From assembly GCA_951799405.1 (NCBI GenBank), contig OX637338.1:8370001-8434000 (forward strand): a stretch of DNA of 64,000 nucleotides, in the 5' to 3' direction. Position numbers and translations under genes: made by a program. This stretch comes from Agapetus fuscipes. Taxonomy: Eukaryota; Arthropoda; Insecta; Trichoptera; Glossosomatidae. How positions within the stretch are numbered: position 1 is the stretch's first letter; the number at the start of each line of letters is the position of its first letter. Below the pieces are notes generated by a model. It ran no database searches. It worked only from the letters and a program-made list of their open reading frames with translations, and was not told where the DNA came from. Below, in pieces: positions 43,946-54,812 of the stretch.

Positions 43946-45599
43946 ATTGTCAAATAAAACTTTTAGGTAGAAACGATTCTTTTTCTCGTTTCTGTGAAAG
44001 AAGAATGCGATTCACATTTTTTTTACCCGCTTTGAGACTCTAACAGGTGGAAACCTAATTACATCCGTAGAATTTCAGATCGTCGTTTTTACATAGCAAG
44101 CTAAGGGATTTGAACTAGCGACGCTTTGGTAAAGCAAACACACGGTTTTTATTCTTTATCTTAATCCCCTTAGCTTCATCCCTCTTAGCCTTAAGCCAGT
44201 ATAACTATAGTTTTTAATTGAAATTTTAAAGTTAGCCCGCAATTTTCATTTGGATAAAATAAATGGCTATTGCAACTCATCATTTTTTAATTAAACTTTT
44301 CTATGTAAGCGTGTAAAGACCTAAGTGTAATTTTTAGCATTTTATGGGGTTAAGTACCCAAATAAAATGAAATCTTTCACGCTTTTGCTTTATTAGCTGT
44401 TCTTGTCTCGCGGTGCTTAGGTACCTACACTTCTCTCTTCTGCATTCTGAGTATAAAACGTTGCGTAAATATCATCATCCCGTAAACAGAAAAATGGATG
44501 GAAACTACAACAGCATTTGTAGCGAGTTTTTAGTTTAAAAAAAAAATCGGGTTGAGTATTTATGTAATGTTGTATACTCGGGCTACTGAGAGTTTAATGT
44601 CTCGGTTATAAAATGTTCACTTTCGAGGCCGACACGACGAAATTTCACATCTCAGATTAAATTTTATTTGCTCCCAGACCCGCAAATATTTGAGTTTTGA
44701 AAATTGTTCGAGATGTAAAGATTTATCATAGCGAAAGCATTTTGCGATAGTAATAAAATGTCAAACTAATGTTCAGAACGTGGTTCAAACGCAAAAGTTC
44801 AATCAAACGCAATGTTCAAGAAGACAGTTTATGTGGAAAAAAAATATTTGATTTCAAATACTTGATTTATGTGGGTACAAAAGTTTGTTTGTCTTTTGAC
44901 GGAAAAATATGATAAAAATAAATAAGAAATTGCTGTTTTTCATTGTTTGACATTTATAGGCTTTTGGTATTTGGTCCTAGTAGGTACTTGTTGTATTTTA
45001 GGATTCTGTCAACTCTTGAGAGGTCTTAATTTTCCTTAGGGATGTCCCACAGATCAGGGACCGTGATCTCTGGGATGTCCCTTTAAGCACACGAAATTTC
45101 ATATCGCTTTAATCGTTCTTATAAGTGATGTTATAAAGGTAGTAAAGTATGCAGGTCTCTTAAAGTTATCCTTTTATAATTGTTCTACTCGTATTTATGT
45201 GTTTTTTTTTTTGGTTTTTGAAAAATTAAACAATATTTGTTAAGCCCCATTTCCCGATTTTCTTTTTTAAAAGTGTGGCTTAGAGTTTAAAATCAAAAAG
45301 TTTTGAGTTTTGAAATCAAAGAAGCCTGAAATGTTATTTATTTCAGATACAATTTGATACTGCAAGCACTGTCAGCACATACACAAGTACACGTTATCTA
45401 TACCATGCAAATTATTTTCTACAAACAATGAGGTCAGAATTTTTTTGAGTGTTTTTCTAGGGTAGAAAACACAAGTCTTCTATGACACTGCCGTTCTTAG
45501 CAACTGGTAAAAAAATATTTCCAAACCTTTGTCCCTAGCAACCCGGCCGGGTGATGACACAATTTTGTCAATGCCAATTCACGTGCGGATCTCACTATG
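43946..45599. other. Intergenic, one small hairpin
   Basis: An imperfect inverted repeat, agggatgtccca mirrored at about 45039-45083, may be a MITE remnant. No gene. Confidence 0.45.
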
Positions 45600-45689
45600 A
45601 TATCGCACACCTATTCATTGTAGTTCAATATAACACGACAATTCATAAACAGCATTATTTTGTACAGCTAAGTGCCCACAACAAACCTT

Positions 45690-45956
45690 TTTACGAGTCA
45701 CATACAACATACATATTTACGAGTCACATACAAGATACATATTTACGAGTCACATACAACATACATATTTACGAGTCACATACAACATACATATTTACGA
45801 GTCACATACAACATACATATTTACGAGTCACATACAACATACATATTTACGAGTCACATACAACATACATATTTACGAGTCACATACAACATACATATTT
45901 ACGAGTCACATACAACATACATATTTACGAGTCACATACAACATACATATTTACGA
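45690..45956 (+). repeat. Minisatellite, 10 units of 26 bp
   Basis: Unit is cgagtcacatacaacata followed by catattta. It is the reverse complement of the 24.2-kb unit with 4 bp (ccta) missing. Overlapping ORFs of 141 and 99 aa simply read the repeat in frame (26 codons per three units). Confidence 0.92.
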
Positions 45957-45984
45957 GGAGATGTGTCTTAATCTAATAACAGCG

Positions 45985-46113
45985 TAGGGTTTTTATATTG
46001 TAGGTCCACATGCGGCATGTGTTAGCGCGAAATTATACATATCTGCTTGTGGGAATGCATTTAATATAAATCTTAAATGAAATATATCTTTGCAGCTTAG
46101 ATTAGATTAGATT
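45985..46113 (+). repeat. Family A unit, 5'-truncated, in repeat E
   Basis: The last 125 bp of an A module with three gatta units, inserted in E between gcgtag and agcgcatc. The uninterrupted site is seen in reverse at about 20840-20870. Confidence 0.8.
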
Positions 46114-46884
46114 AGAGCGCATCTTACGGAACCCAGAACCCGATTAGTTGTGGGCTTTGATACGAGATTGACTTCGTTTAATTAAATTACACTTCTATTT
46201 ACCTTCGCGGTTTGTTTGTAAATAATAATTTTGATTGTTGGTTTGTTTAGCCTGTGAAGAATTCCTTTATTTATTTTTACACAAAGAACAAAATTCCGTG
46301 AAGTTATTAAGAAAAAGTTAAACCAAAAGCAGGAAGTAAACGTTTTTTCTGTTTGCTCATACAAATTCGTAAACAAAGCAGGTAAGAATATTTTGTTTTT
46401 TTTCTTCCATTATACCTGATGTTTTTCAAAACATTGTAAGTAGAACACAACATCCGGAGCTAAAAAATGTACATTATATTTCCTTCGCACCACATTCTAC
46501 TGCGGATCGTTTACTGATTTACCAATTAAAATCAAGCATAAAAAATAAACAACTGTGTTTTCATTTCAGGCACGTCTGGTTTCTCTGAATGTATATAATA
46601 TTAATAAACCAAGGGCTATGATTAGTAATAGTTATTTATGCCACTGCCTAGTAATGATAGTCTTTGTAACACAAGTGCTAGTTTGTGCCATGAGGCGCAG
46701 CCAAATGGCACAATAGACAGCAAGAGTGATACAAATACTAATTACGTGCAGTGGCATACAATACTTTTTCTACGACCATGAAATAAATAACCAAATAGTA
46801 AATATTAGTCATTATAATGTACTCGTCCATTTGAAGTAATTAATACCCCACCTTTGTCAAACCGTGTAATTTATCATTCCCCTC

Positions 46885-47120
46885 GATTATCTAATCTTAT
46901 CTGCAAAGATATATTACATTTGGGATTCATTTTAAATTTATGCCCACAAGCAGACACATATAAGATTGCGCTTATACATGCCGCATATAAGGGTTAATAT
47001 TCAAACCCAAAACTCAAATAAACATAAGCCCTGCAACCACTGAAGCAGGGGTGTCATTGGCAAAGTGAACCAAGTTTTTACAGCATAGATAGTCAATTTC
47101 ATACCGACCTATTAGCCAAG
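46885..47120 (-). repeat. Family A unit, old
   Basis: Diverged reversed copy with small deletions around the normally well kept ccctgaaacagggg segment. Confidence 0.7.
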
Positions 47121-48540
47121 TAACTGTTAAAGTTTGTTTTTTGTTGCGGTGCAAATATTTTGCATTATTTACTTTCAAGCCTTCTGTTTTCCTTCGAAGT
47201 TACAATTTGGAGTATTTTGATAAATACGAGTAACATTGATGAATTATTACACTTTTAACAATTTTTATTTGACTCTACGCATAAAATATATTCATTTTCA
47301 TTTGAACAAAGATTGAACATAGTGGGGAGGAACTATCAATAAGATGAAAATATTCATGTAATGGCTGACGTTTAAACGTGGTTGCTGTGGAAACGGCCAA
47401 TAATAGTTTGTTATCGGTCGCTTAGAAGAATAGCCTCATACAAGATTGATACTCGAAATTCAAAAATGGTTCCATTTCTGACAATGCGCATGCGCACATT
47501 TTCATTTCAACACCGTTATCAGTTGCGTAATGTAACATTACGCAACGGGTGTGGAAATGTATAGCATTGTGATTGCGTTAGCCGTTTTGTAATTAGTAAA
47601 TTACCAAATGGGAGTAGAAAAAAATATTAACATGATATAATAATCGGCAATAAAGAAAAAAAAGACAATGTCTTAGTACATTTTTTTGAAGTATCCCTGC
47701 AAGACACGTGCGAGCACCCCATAAAGACACATGTATCTGCTTGTAAGGCAGGCAATGTAATTTGGTAAAAAGTTAATACATATACCCTTGAAATTATGAG
47801 CCTTAGTTGGAATTTTTAATAGGTGCGATTTGATTTATTGTTATAGCTAAAATTTCAACCTGATGTGTTATTTTGCAGTTGAAAAAATAAAAATTGGAAA
47901 TGTTCATATTTGCTTGTGCATCGTGAACGTGCCTGCTCAATCATATTATCTCCCATGCGCCCTCTCCACAGCTCACAGTTCATGTGATATGTCATACTAC
48001 AATAAAAGGCTCGCAACGCCAAAGGTACTACTCAAGTAATAAAAACATAGTTAGGTAGGTACTCGTAAAACTACATATTAGAAAGCCAGTATTTTCAGAA
48101 CGGTGAATTAATATATTGCTTTATATTCAACAGCCGCTTTCCCGAGACTTTGTTGGTGCGCTGTTAATGTTGGTTCAAAAATCAACATTGCAATTTTGTT
48201 TGTAACGTTTCGTACAAGTTTCTACATCCGTTTCCCTCAGAGCCGCAGCCTCATATTGGTTGCGAGGCAGAGAAGGGAAAATTAACAAGTGCACAGTGCA
48301 GGAACAAATTTTGACATGTGGTTAAAGTTGTTCACCCTTTCCTTGTAACACATAATAAATAGGTAGACATGTTTAATACACACCAAAGATATTAAAAAGG
48401 TTTAGTTGACATGTTTAATTAAAGCTAAATAAATGTTGTAAATATCTTATAGAATGGAACATTACATGTACCGTTATTTTTCGTTTTCATTTACAGTGAA
48501 AAAATAACATTAAATATTTATATCTATAATCTATGACTAT
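47121..48540. other. Intergenic, one perfect palindrome
   Basis: ttgcgtaatgt / acattacgcaa near 47522-47546 is a short perfect palindrome. Otherwise featureless. Confidence 0.45.
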
Positions 48541-48704
48541 ATTAATTAAATAAACAAAGTTTTAATTCACTTTTATATTTTTTTATTTTTGTCTAGCACT
48601 TTCGCCTACAAGGCATCACCAGGAATGATGCCTTGTAGGCGAGTGTGCTAGACAAAAATAAAAAAAGATAAAAGTGAATTAAAACTTTGTTTAATTAATT
48701 AATA
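48541..48704. mobile_element. Foldback element, arms about 78 bp
   Basis: attaattaaataaacaaag to gcctacaaggcatca is mirrored from 48626 to about 48704 around a 7-bp loop, with a few mismatches. It contains gatgcc-ttgta-ggcgaaag on the minus strand, similar in layout to the G-element motif. Confidence 0.75.
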
Positions 48705-49044
48705 TACAATGGACTTTCATTGTGTAAACCACCAAACCCTTAAAAATATTTATATGACTAGTTTATTTTTTTGTTTTAACATAATTTACTTTACAATTTA
48801 TGGTAACCTTTTGAGTGTCTAGTTGACTTGTGAGGACTTTACCGTCCCACGCGAAAATTTAAACTCTATGGGCTTTTATGTTTTGCCAGAAAGGTCTATT
48901 TAGCGAGTCTCTAGACATTGGTAGAAATTTTAGAAGCATTCCAATACATTGACAGATTAATTATTACTTGTACTTTATTAGTATACTTTTTTACTTATTA
49001 TTACTAACCATCACCACGACAAATCATTATCACATTAATTATGA
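48705..49044. other. Left flank of LINE-a
   Basis: AT-rich. Could include the 5' UTR of the LINE, but nothing marks its border. Confidence 0.4.
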
Positions 49045-52000
49045 TGTATATTTTGTACTAGTTTTCATATAATACATATAAAATTATCATGTAATGTAAG
49101 GAAGATGAATGATTGCAAGGAGAAAGAAATTATGAATGTAATGAAAGAGAAACGAATAAAAGTAATGGGTGTGACAGAAACAAAAATGAAAGGGAATGGT
49201 GAGAAAGTATTAGCGAATGGTGAATTGTATATTTGGTCAGGTGTGGAAGATGGGAATGAAAGGCAGGGTGTAGGTGTAATTGTGAGTGAGTGTGTGAAGG
49301 GATGCATAGCGGGTTACCAAAGAATTTCTCCCAGGATTTTGGTTGTTAAATTCAAAATTAACAGTTTGAAACTTTTCTTGGTGACCTGTTATGCTCCTGT
49401 TGATTCAGAGTGTATGGAGGTGAGAATGAGTTTTTGGAATGAGCTGAATGCGGTTGTGCATGAAAGGAAGAAGAATGAAAACATTGTAATTTTAGGTGAT
49501 ATGAATGGATGGATAGGTGCGCAGAGGGATGAATGTTTGAAAATTATTGGTCCTGGTGGGAGAGGTGTAGTCAATGATAATGGGCGACATCTGATTGCTT
49601 TGTGTGCGGAGCACAGTCTTTTTGCATCGAATACTTGGTTTCGGCATAAGGATGTGCATCTGTACACGAGGCAGATTGTGGGAAGTCGCACAATCATTGA
49701 CTACATCTGTGTGGATGAAAGATTGAGAGGAGCCGTAAGAGATAGCCGTGTCTACCGCGGGCCTGAAATAGGCAGTGATCACTATCTCTTATGTGCTAAA
49801 ATAATGCTTGGTGAAGTAAGAAAGAAGAAACGCAAGAAGCAAGTAAGAATGACTAGAATAAAAGTAGAAAGGCTGAATGAAGAAAATGTGAAAGAGAAGT
49901 ATGTATCAGAGCTCCACAAAATTTTAAGTGTAAATGAACTTGAGAAGAATGTGTGTGGAAAAGATATTGAAAGCATGTGGAAAGATCTGAAGGAAGGAAT
50001 GATTGAATGTGCTAAAAAAGTATGTGGGGTAACGAAAGGTGGAAAATTGAAAGGAGATGCCTGGGGGAATGATAGAGTGAAAGAAGCTGTGAAAGTTAAG
50101 AAAAAGTGTTATGAAAATTGGCTGAATGATAGAAATGATAGAAAGCTAGAAGACGAATATAAGATAGCTAAGAGAATGGCGAAGACTATAATTTATGAAA
50201 GCAAGATGAATGAACAGAGAAAGATTGATGAAAGGATTAACAAAAGTTTCACCGACAGTAAGAAGGAATTTTGGAGGTGGATCAATGCGGATAGAAATAA
50301 ATCTTCTGCATTGACCACTCCGGGAGTCAAAAGTGCTGCCGGTGAGATGGTATGGGAGAATGAAGAAGTATGCAAGAGATGGAAAAACTATTTTCAAGAA
50401 ATTTTTGGCCAGGGTGAAAGAAGAATTTATGAACAGACAGATGAAGAGAATGAATTGAAGATTTTGAAAGAAGAAATGAAAGTGTCTATTTCACGTCTGA
50501 AGAATGGGAAGTCTGCTGGGTTTGATGGTATAAATGGTGAAATGTTGAAAGCAGGAGGTGAATGTGTGATAGATTGGATGTTTGAATTATGTAAGCTTTG
50601 TGTGAATGCAGGAGTAGTACCGATGGATTGGAGGAAGGCAGTCATTGTTCCCATTTACAAAGGTAAAGGGGACAAAAAAGACTGTCAGAACTTCAGACCA
50701 ATCAGTCTACTCAGTATACCAGGAAAAGTCTTCTGTAAGGTGATTATAAAAAATGTGATTCTGACTACTAGCAAAAGGGTTTCCGATATACAGTCCGGCT
50801 TTATGGCCGGTAGAGGCTGTGTTGATCAGATTTTCACTCTACGACAACTTGTTGAAAAACAATTGTCGGTGAGGGGGAAACTATTCACGGCCTTTGTGGA
50901 TCTGGAAAAGGCTTTTGACTCAGTGGACAGAGGTATGTTGTGGGATGTTTTGAAAGCATACGGAGTGAATGGAGCTCTACTCAATGCGGTGCATGCGAAC
51001 TATGAGAATAGTATGGCCTGCATTCGTATTGATGGTGAGTATAGTGAATGGTTTGAAGTTTTTAAGGGTGTAAGGCAAGGATGTGTGATGAGCCCATGGC
51101 TATTTAACATAGTCATGGACAAGTGTGTTCGAGATGCTAGACTTGATGATTGTGGATTAATGATAGGAGAGAGCAAAGTAAGCGTTCTACTGTATGCGGA
51201 TGATGCAGTCCTTGTATCTGATTCAGCAGTGGAATTGCAAATGATGCTCTCTAGATTGAACGAAGCTTTGAAAGGTAATAATTTGAAGTTGAATGCAAGA
51301 AAGACGAAAGTTTTGATTTTTGAAAGAGATGATGAAAATATGAATTATGAATTTAAAATTAATGGAATGAATGTTGATGTTGTAAATGAGTTTGTATATT
51401 TGGGAAGTAAGTTTGAAAAAGATGGAAGAATGGCCGGTGAATTTGAAAGAAGAATAATGAAAGGCAGGTGTGTACTGGGTGCGACCGCTTGCATCGCCAG
51501 GAACCAAAATCTCTCAAAAAATGTTAGATTGGCGGTGCACGGTGGTATACTAGTGCCAACCTTGATGTATGGAAGTGAAGCCTGGACGGTGAGTGAAAGG
51601 GAAATTAGTAAAGTCCATACAGTAGAAATGGACTATCTAAGAAGTATGATTGGGAAAAAACGAAGTGACAGGGTGAGGAATGATTTTGTAAGAGAAGAAT
51701 GTGGTGTAAGGGAAAGTGTGAAAGTGAAGATTAAAAGAAGTATGTTAAGATGGTTCGGGCACTTGGAGAGAATGAGTGATGAAAGATTGACGAAGAAAGT
51801 ATATGTTGCTACAATAGATGGATGTCGTGGTAGAGGAAGACCGAGAAAAGTATGGAAGGATCAAATCTCTGAAATAGCGAATGAATGGGATATCCAGAGT
51901 CATAATAAAAGGAGGACTTGTATGAAAAAGGTTATGACTCTGGATGAAATGAAAGAAGTATGCAAGGACAGGAAGAAGTGGCGGCTAATCTGCAATGTTG

Positions 52001-52366
52001 ATTTCTAATGTTGGTGTATTCATTTGCTACATTTTTTGCATAGGAAATTTTTGACTTTTTTTGTATAGATTTCTTTGTAAGGTTTTGTTCTTTTTTACAT
52101 TTAAATGTAATTTATTATTCATATTCCTTGACTTATAGGTTGGTAGGAGGCTGACCACCCATACTGTAAAAAATGGTTCACTTTGCCAATGTCACCCCTG
52201 TTTCAGGGAAGGTCGGCAAAAGTTGTGGGGCTTATGTTCATTTGAGGTTTGGATTTTATTTGTAAGTACACATTCAGCATTTGTAAGCGCGAACTACACT
52301 TGTTGGTTTGTGGGCATACATCTGAGAGCTTTAAATGAATATATCTTTGCAACTTAGATTATAGAT
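49045..52366 (+). mobile_element. Near full-length LINE-a
   Basis: Contains the ORF, a 3' UTR of about 120 bp, and from about 52127 the 240-bp family A module, ending in cttagattatagat. The 5' boundary is not defined by sequence alone, and no convincing target duplication was found. Its 3' end is nearly identical to the copies at 806-1343, 3179-3700 and 25153-25852. Confidence 0.8.
49105..52008 (+). CDS. LINE-a endonuclease/reverse transcriptase, intact 967-aa ORF
   Basis: Non-LTR retrotransposon polyprotein, RTE/CFDP2-like in appearance. It should nick target DNA and prime cDNA synthesis on it. N-terminal APE-type endonuclease, about residues 1-230: TETK (residues 25-28), GDMN, and a final SDH. 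Central reverse transcriptase, about 450-760: YKGKGDKKDCQNFRPISL, the first catalytic Asp in FVDLEKAFDSVD, RQGCVMSPWLFN, and YADD in LLYADDAVL. C-terminal region with RWFGHLERM and RGRGRPRKVW, common in this group. The frame is open upstream to 49045 and reads SCNVRKMND just before the ATG, which looks like the first endonuclease motif (the usual WNVR). The true start may therefore be upstream and the element slightly 5'-truncated. No ORF1 is seen. The absence of stops or frameshifts over 967 codons suggests a young, possibly active copy. Confidence 0.88.
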   Translation: MNDCKEKEIMNVMKEKRIKVMGVTETKMKGNGEKVLANGELYIWSGVEDGNERQGVGVIVSECVKGCIAGYQRISPRILVVKFKINSLKLFLVTCYAPVDSECMEVRMSFWNELNAVVHERKKNENIVILGDMNGWIGAQRDECLKIIGPGGRGVVNDNGRHLIALCAEHSLFASNTWFRHKDVHLYTRQIVGSRTIIDYICVDERLRGAVRDSRVYRGPEIGSDHYLLCAKIMLGEVRKKKRKKQVRMTRIKVERLNEENVKEKYVSELHKILSVNELEKNVCGKDIESMWKDLKEGMIECAKKVCGVTKGGKLKGDAWGNDRVKEAVKVKKKCYENWLNDRNDRKLEDEYKIAKRMAKTIIYESKMNEQRKIDERINKSFTDSKKEFWRWINADRNKSSALTTPGVKSAAGEMVWENEEVCKRWKNYFQEIFGQGERRIYEQTDEENELKILKEEMKVSISRLKNGKSAGFDGINGEMLKAGGECVIDWMFELCKLCVNAGVVPMDWRKAVIVPIYKGKGDKKDCQNFRPISLLSIPGKVFCKVIIKNVILTTSKRVSDIQSGFMAGRGCVDQIFTLRQLVEKQLSVRGKLFTAFVDLEKAFDSVDRGMLWDVLKAYGVNGALLNAVHANYENSMACIRIDGEYSEWFEVFKGVRQGCVMSPWLFNIVMDKCVRDARLDDCGLMIGESKVSVLLYADDAVLVSDSAVELQMMLSRLNEALKGNNLKLNARKTKVLIFERDDENMNYEFKINGMNVDVVNEFVYLGSKFEKDGRMAGEFERRIMKGRCVLGATACIARNQNLSKNVRLAVHGGILVPTLMYGSEAWTVSEREISKVHTVEMDYLRSMIGKKRSDRVRNDFVREECGVRESVKVKIKRSMLRWFGHLERMSDERLTKKVYVATIDGCRGRGRPRKVWKDQISEIANEWDIQSHNKRRTCMKKVMTLDEMKEVCKDRKKWRLICNVDF

Positions 52367-52677
52367 ATTATTTATTATGTCTTTTTTTACATTCAACTAT
52401 GAGAACTTGGCGGTTTCACGATTCATTTATAAACAAACCGCCTTATATGTAATTCTTTACCGGTACCTGTGAGTTAATACTAATTCAAGCCGGGTTTATT
52501 CAATACCAACATCAATCGCCACTTTCAGTGTCTCGAAACAAAGGCAACACGTTTTGCGGCTAAAAAACCGCTGCAAAGGATCCAACTGCCATCTCACCAA
52601 AAACTGCCCCTCTGCGGCACTCCAGCATGTGTTATAGACCTCCATTTTTCTTATCTTAATTTTATTATTTACTTCTT
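52367..52677. other. Gap between two LINE copies
   Basis: No repeat family recognised; includes cggtttcacgattc and a nearby aaaccgcc. Confidence 0.4.
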
Positions 52678-53138
52678 ATCTTATCTTATCTAAGCTGCAA
52701 AGATATATATATCATTTAAGATTTATATTAAATGCATTCCCACAAGCAGACATGTATAATTTCGCGCTAACACATGCCGCATGTGGATCTAAAATATAAA
52801 AACCCAATCTTAAATGAACATAAGCCCTGCAACTCTTGCCGTCCTTCCCTGAAACAGGGGTGAAATTGGCAAAGTGAACCATTTTTTACAGTATGGGTGG
52901 TCAGCCGCATACCATCCTATAAGTCAAGGAACAAACATCACAAATTACATTTTTTAAATCAATAAACAATAATATAAACATGGACATTAAAAAAAACTAA
53001 ATCATAAGACCAATTTCACTTTAATAAACCCTAGCCGCCAACATTACAGATCAACCGCCATTTCTTTCTATCCTTACATACTTCTTTCATTTCCTCCAGA
53101 GTCATAACCTTCTTCATAAAAGCTCTTCTTTTATCTGG
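52678..53138 (-). mobile_element. Diverged truncated LINE (LINE-a relative)
   Basis: A module at 52678-52925, then a 3' UTR unlike that of LINE-a, then the end of an ORF resembling the LINE-a C-terminus (antisense of RKKWR and KKVMTLEEM). Truncated at about 53138. Just 300 bp from the full-length element but clearly older. Confidence 0.7.
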
Positions 53139-54140
53139 AAATTAAAAAAAAAGGGAGGCACATTTGTTTTCTCTTATTAATAGTTGTCAGGAGCTCTGTA
53201 ATGATATTCTTTGAGTCTACTGTTCAAAAATGCCCTTCCCATTAATTTCCTGAAAATTTAATGAAATTCATATTACAATAATCCCCAAAAAACAATAATG
53301 TTATCACAACTTCTTGCAAACAATATGACAGTTACGATAATGACATAAAAAACGTAGACATTTTTGTGACATTTGTATGAAAGGGTCTTAAAAATTATTT
53401 CACATTAGTTTGACATATCAAAAGGGAACAAAACGTGCTAAGCGTTGTAAATCAGCCTTTGTTGAAATTCCTTTTGAAATTCTGATTAAACTTTAACCAC
53501 AATGAAACAAAAAAAAGTTTCAGAAAATACAGAATGTGTATTATAAAAAATATTAACATTGCATAAAGAAATAATGAAAGAAAGTTGTAAATATTATTAA
53601 ATGCAGTGCTTATATGAGTCATGTATAACCAAAGGTGGCAATCTAGAAGTTTTTTTTAAATGAGATAAACATTTTGAATCACAGAAAATCACATTTCTTT
53701 GGTATTCAGTTATTGATTCAATTTAAAATAAAAATCCTGGATTGCTGACTTTGATTTTATACGATTATATAAGCGTAAACTTACACGTGCATTTTACATT
53801 GAAAATTTATAAAGGTACCTAATACGATAACGCAGAAAAAGTATTTCAGATTTTGAACACTATAAAGAAAATTCTGTATCAGAGAAACTATCTATATAAA
53901 AATATATCGATTTTCACTTAATCCTTAGATGGATTGGTTGATACTGCTTTTCAATACAGACTTAACTGTTCTGAAAGGAAAAAAGTGTTCGAGGTGCAAG
54001 GGCAGTATAACAATGAACCCACGAGTCTTATAAATTTCACTCGGTTTTATTTTCGTTATCAATCGTTCGTGAAAGCCAGAAGGTACCCCAACCTAAGCTT
54101 TACGTTGAAACTAAAGCATTCAGCTGTACCAAAAATATAA
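53139..54140. other. Intergenic, nothing recognised
   Basis: A 68-codon ORF at 53934 lacks support. Confidence 0.5.
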
Positions 54141-54243
54141 GAAAACGTAAACCCTCACTAGTGGAGCCGCATAAGCTTGTATATTTTTTCCAGTTAACAC
54201 TGTGGTTGAATTTGACCGTAGTGTTTTCAACTTGGGTTTCAGG
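54141..54243 (+). repeat. Family F unit
   Basis: ccctcactagtggagc, tgtatattttttccag, actgtggttgaatttgacc, tgttttcaacttgggt. Confidence 0.5.
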
Positions 54244-54539
54244 ACCCGTTTGTTAGGTGGAAGCAAGAGTTACGAGTCTTTCCTTCCCGTAGTCAGGAGG
54301 TAATTTACGGGGAAAGTCATCAGTCGTGTGGTTGGTCTTCCTGGAGCTCAACCTCCATCTCACAAAAGGTCATGGACGACATGTCCAGTACCCAAGTATA
54401 ATACGCTACCTTCGGGTTCAACCGCAGTTTTGTAAGAAAACTAAATCGTTTTTTTGAAGCGTATTTTCAGTTTCAATGTATTTTTGCCAAAAACTTGTGT
54501 TATGTTTCAACGAAAATTTCTAATACTTGGGGTATGTTG

Positions 54540-54812
54540 TGTGGACAATTAGGTTGGTAAAATGCTTGCATTCTATGCCACATCAAGGGTACCAGAATTG
54601 GTTTATGTCAAAACAAAAATAAAATTCCGACAAGGTTTACTCCGCCTTCACAAGAAACGAGAACCAGTCACATTGAGAGCTGGGGAACCTCCACTTCAAA
54701 TGTGGTTAGTGTAAAGCCTGTAAAAACAAATATGTTACGCATACAAATTGTAAGAACAAATAGATAAATATGAAACAAATTGCGGCAAGAATTTGCACTA
54801 TATATGCTTTTT
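54540..54812 (+). mobile_element. T-family SINE, old
   Basis: Strongly diverged; B box lost. Recognisable by gcttgcattctatgcc, ggtttactccgccttcacaag and gcaagaatttgcactatat. Confidence 0.6.

Larger units (their letters stand above)
45600..46620 (+). repeat. Repeat E, copy 3, with minisatellite and A insertion
   Basis: Order: cttattttgtacagctaag edge, minisatellite, gaggagatgtgtc, 5'-truncated A unit, agcgcatcttacggaaccc, then sequence matching 20525-20640 and (reversed) 19445-19697. Confidence 0.65.

Noticed and set aside
45551..45976. 141- and 99-codon ORFs with repeated HIQHTYLRVTYN units
   Set aside because: They are frames read through a 26-bp minisatellite; the unit length times three keeps the frame open. 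No start context or family.
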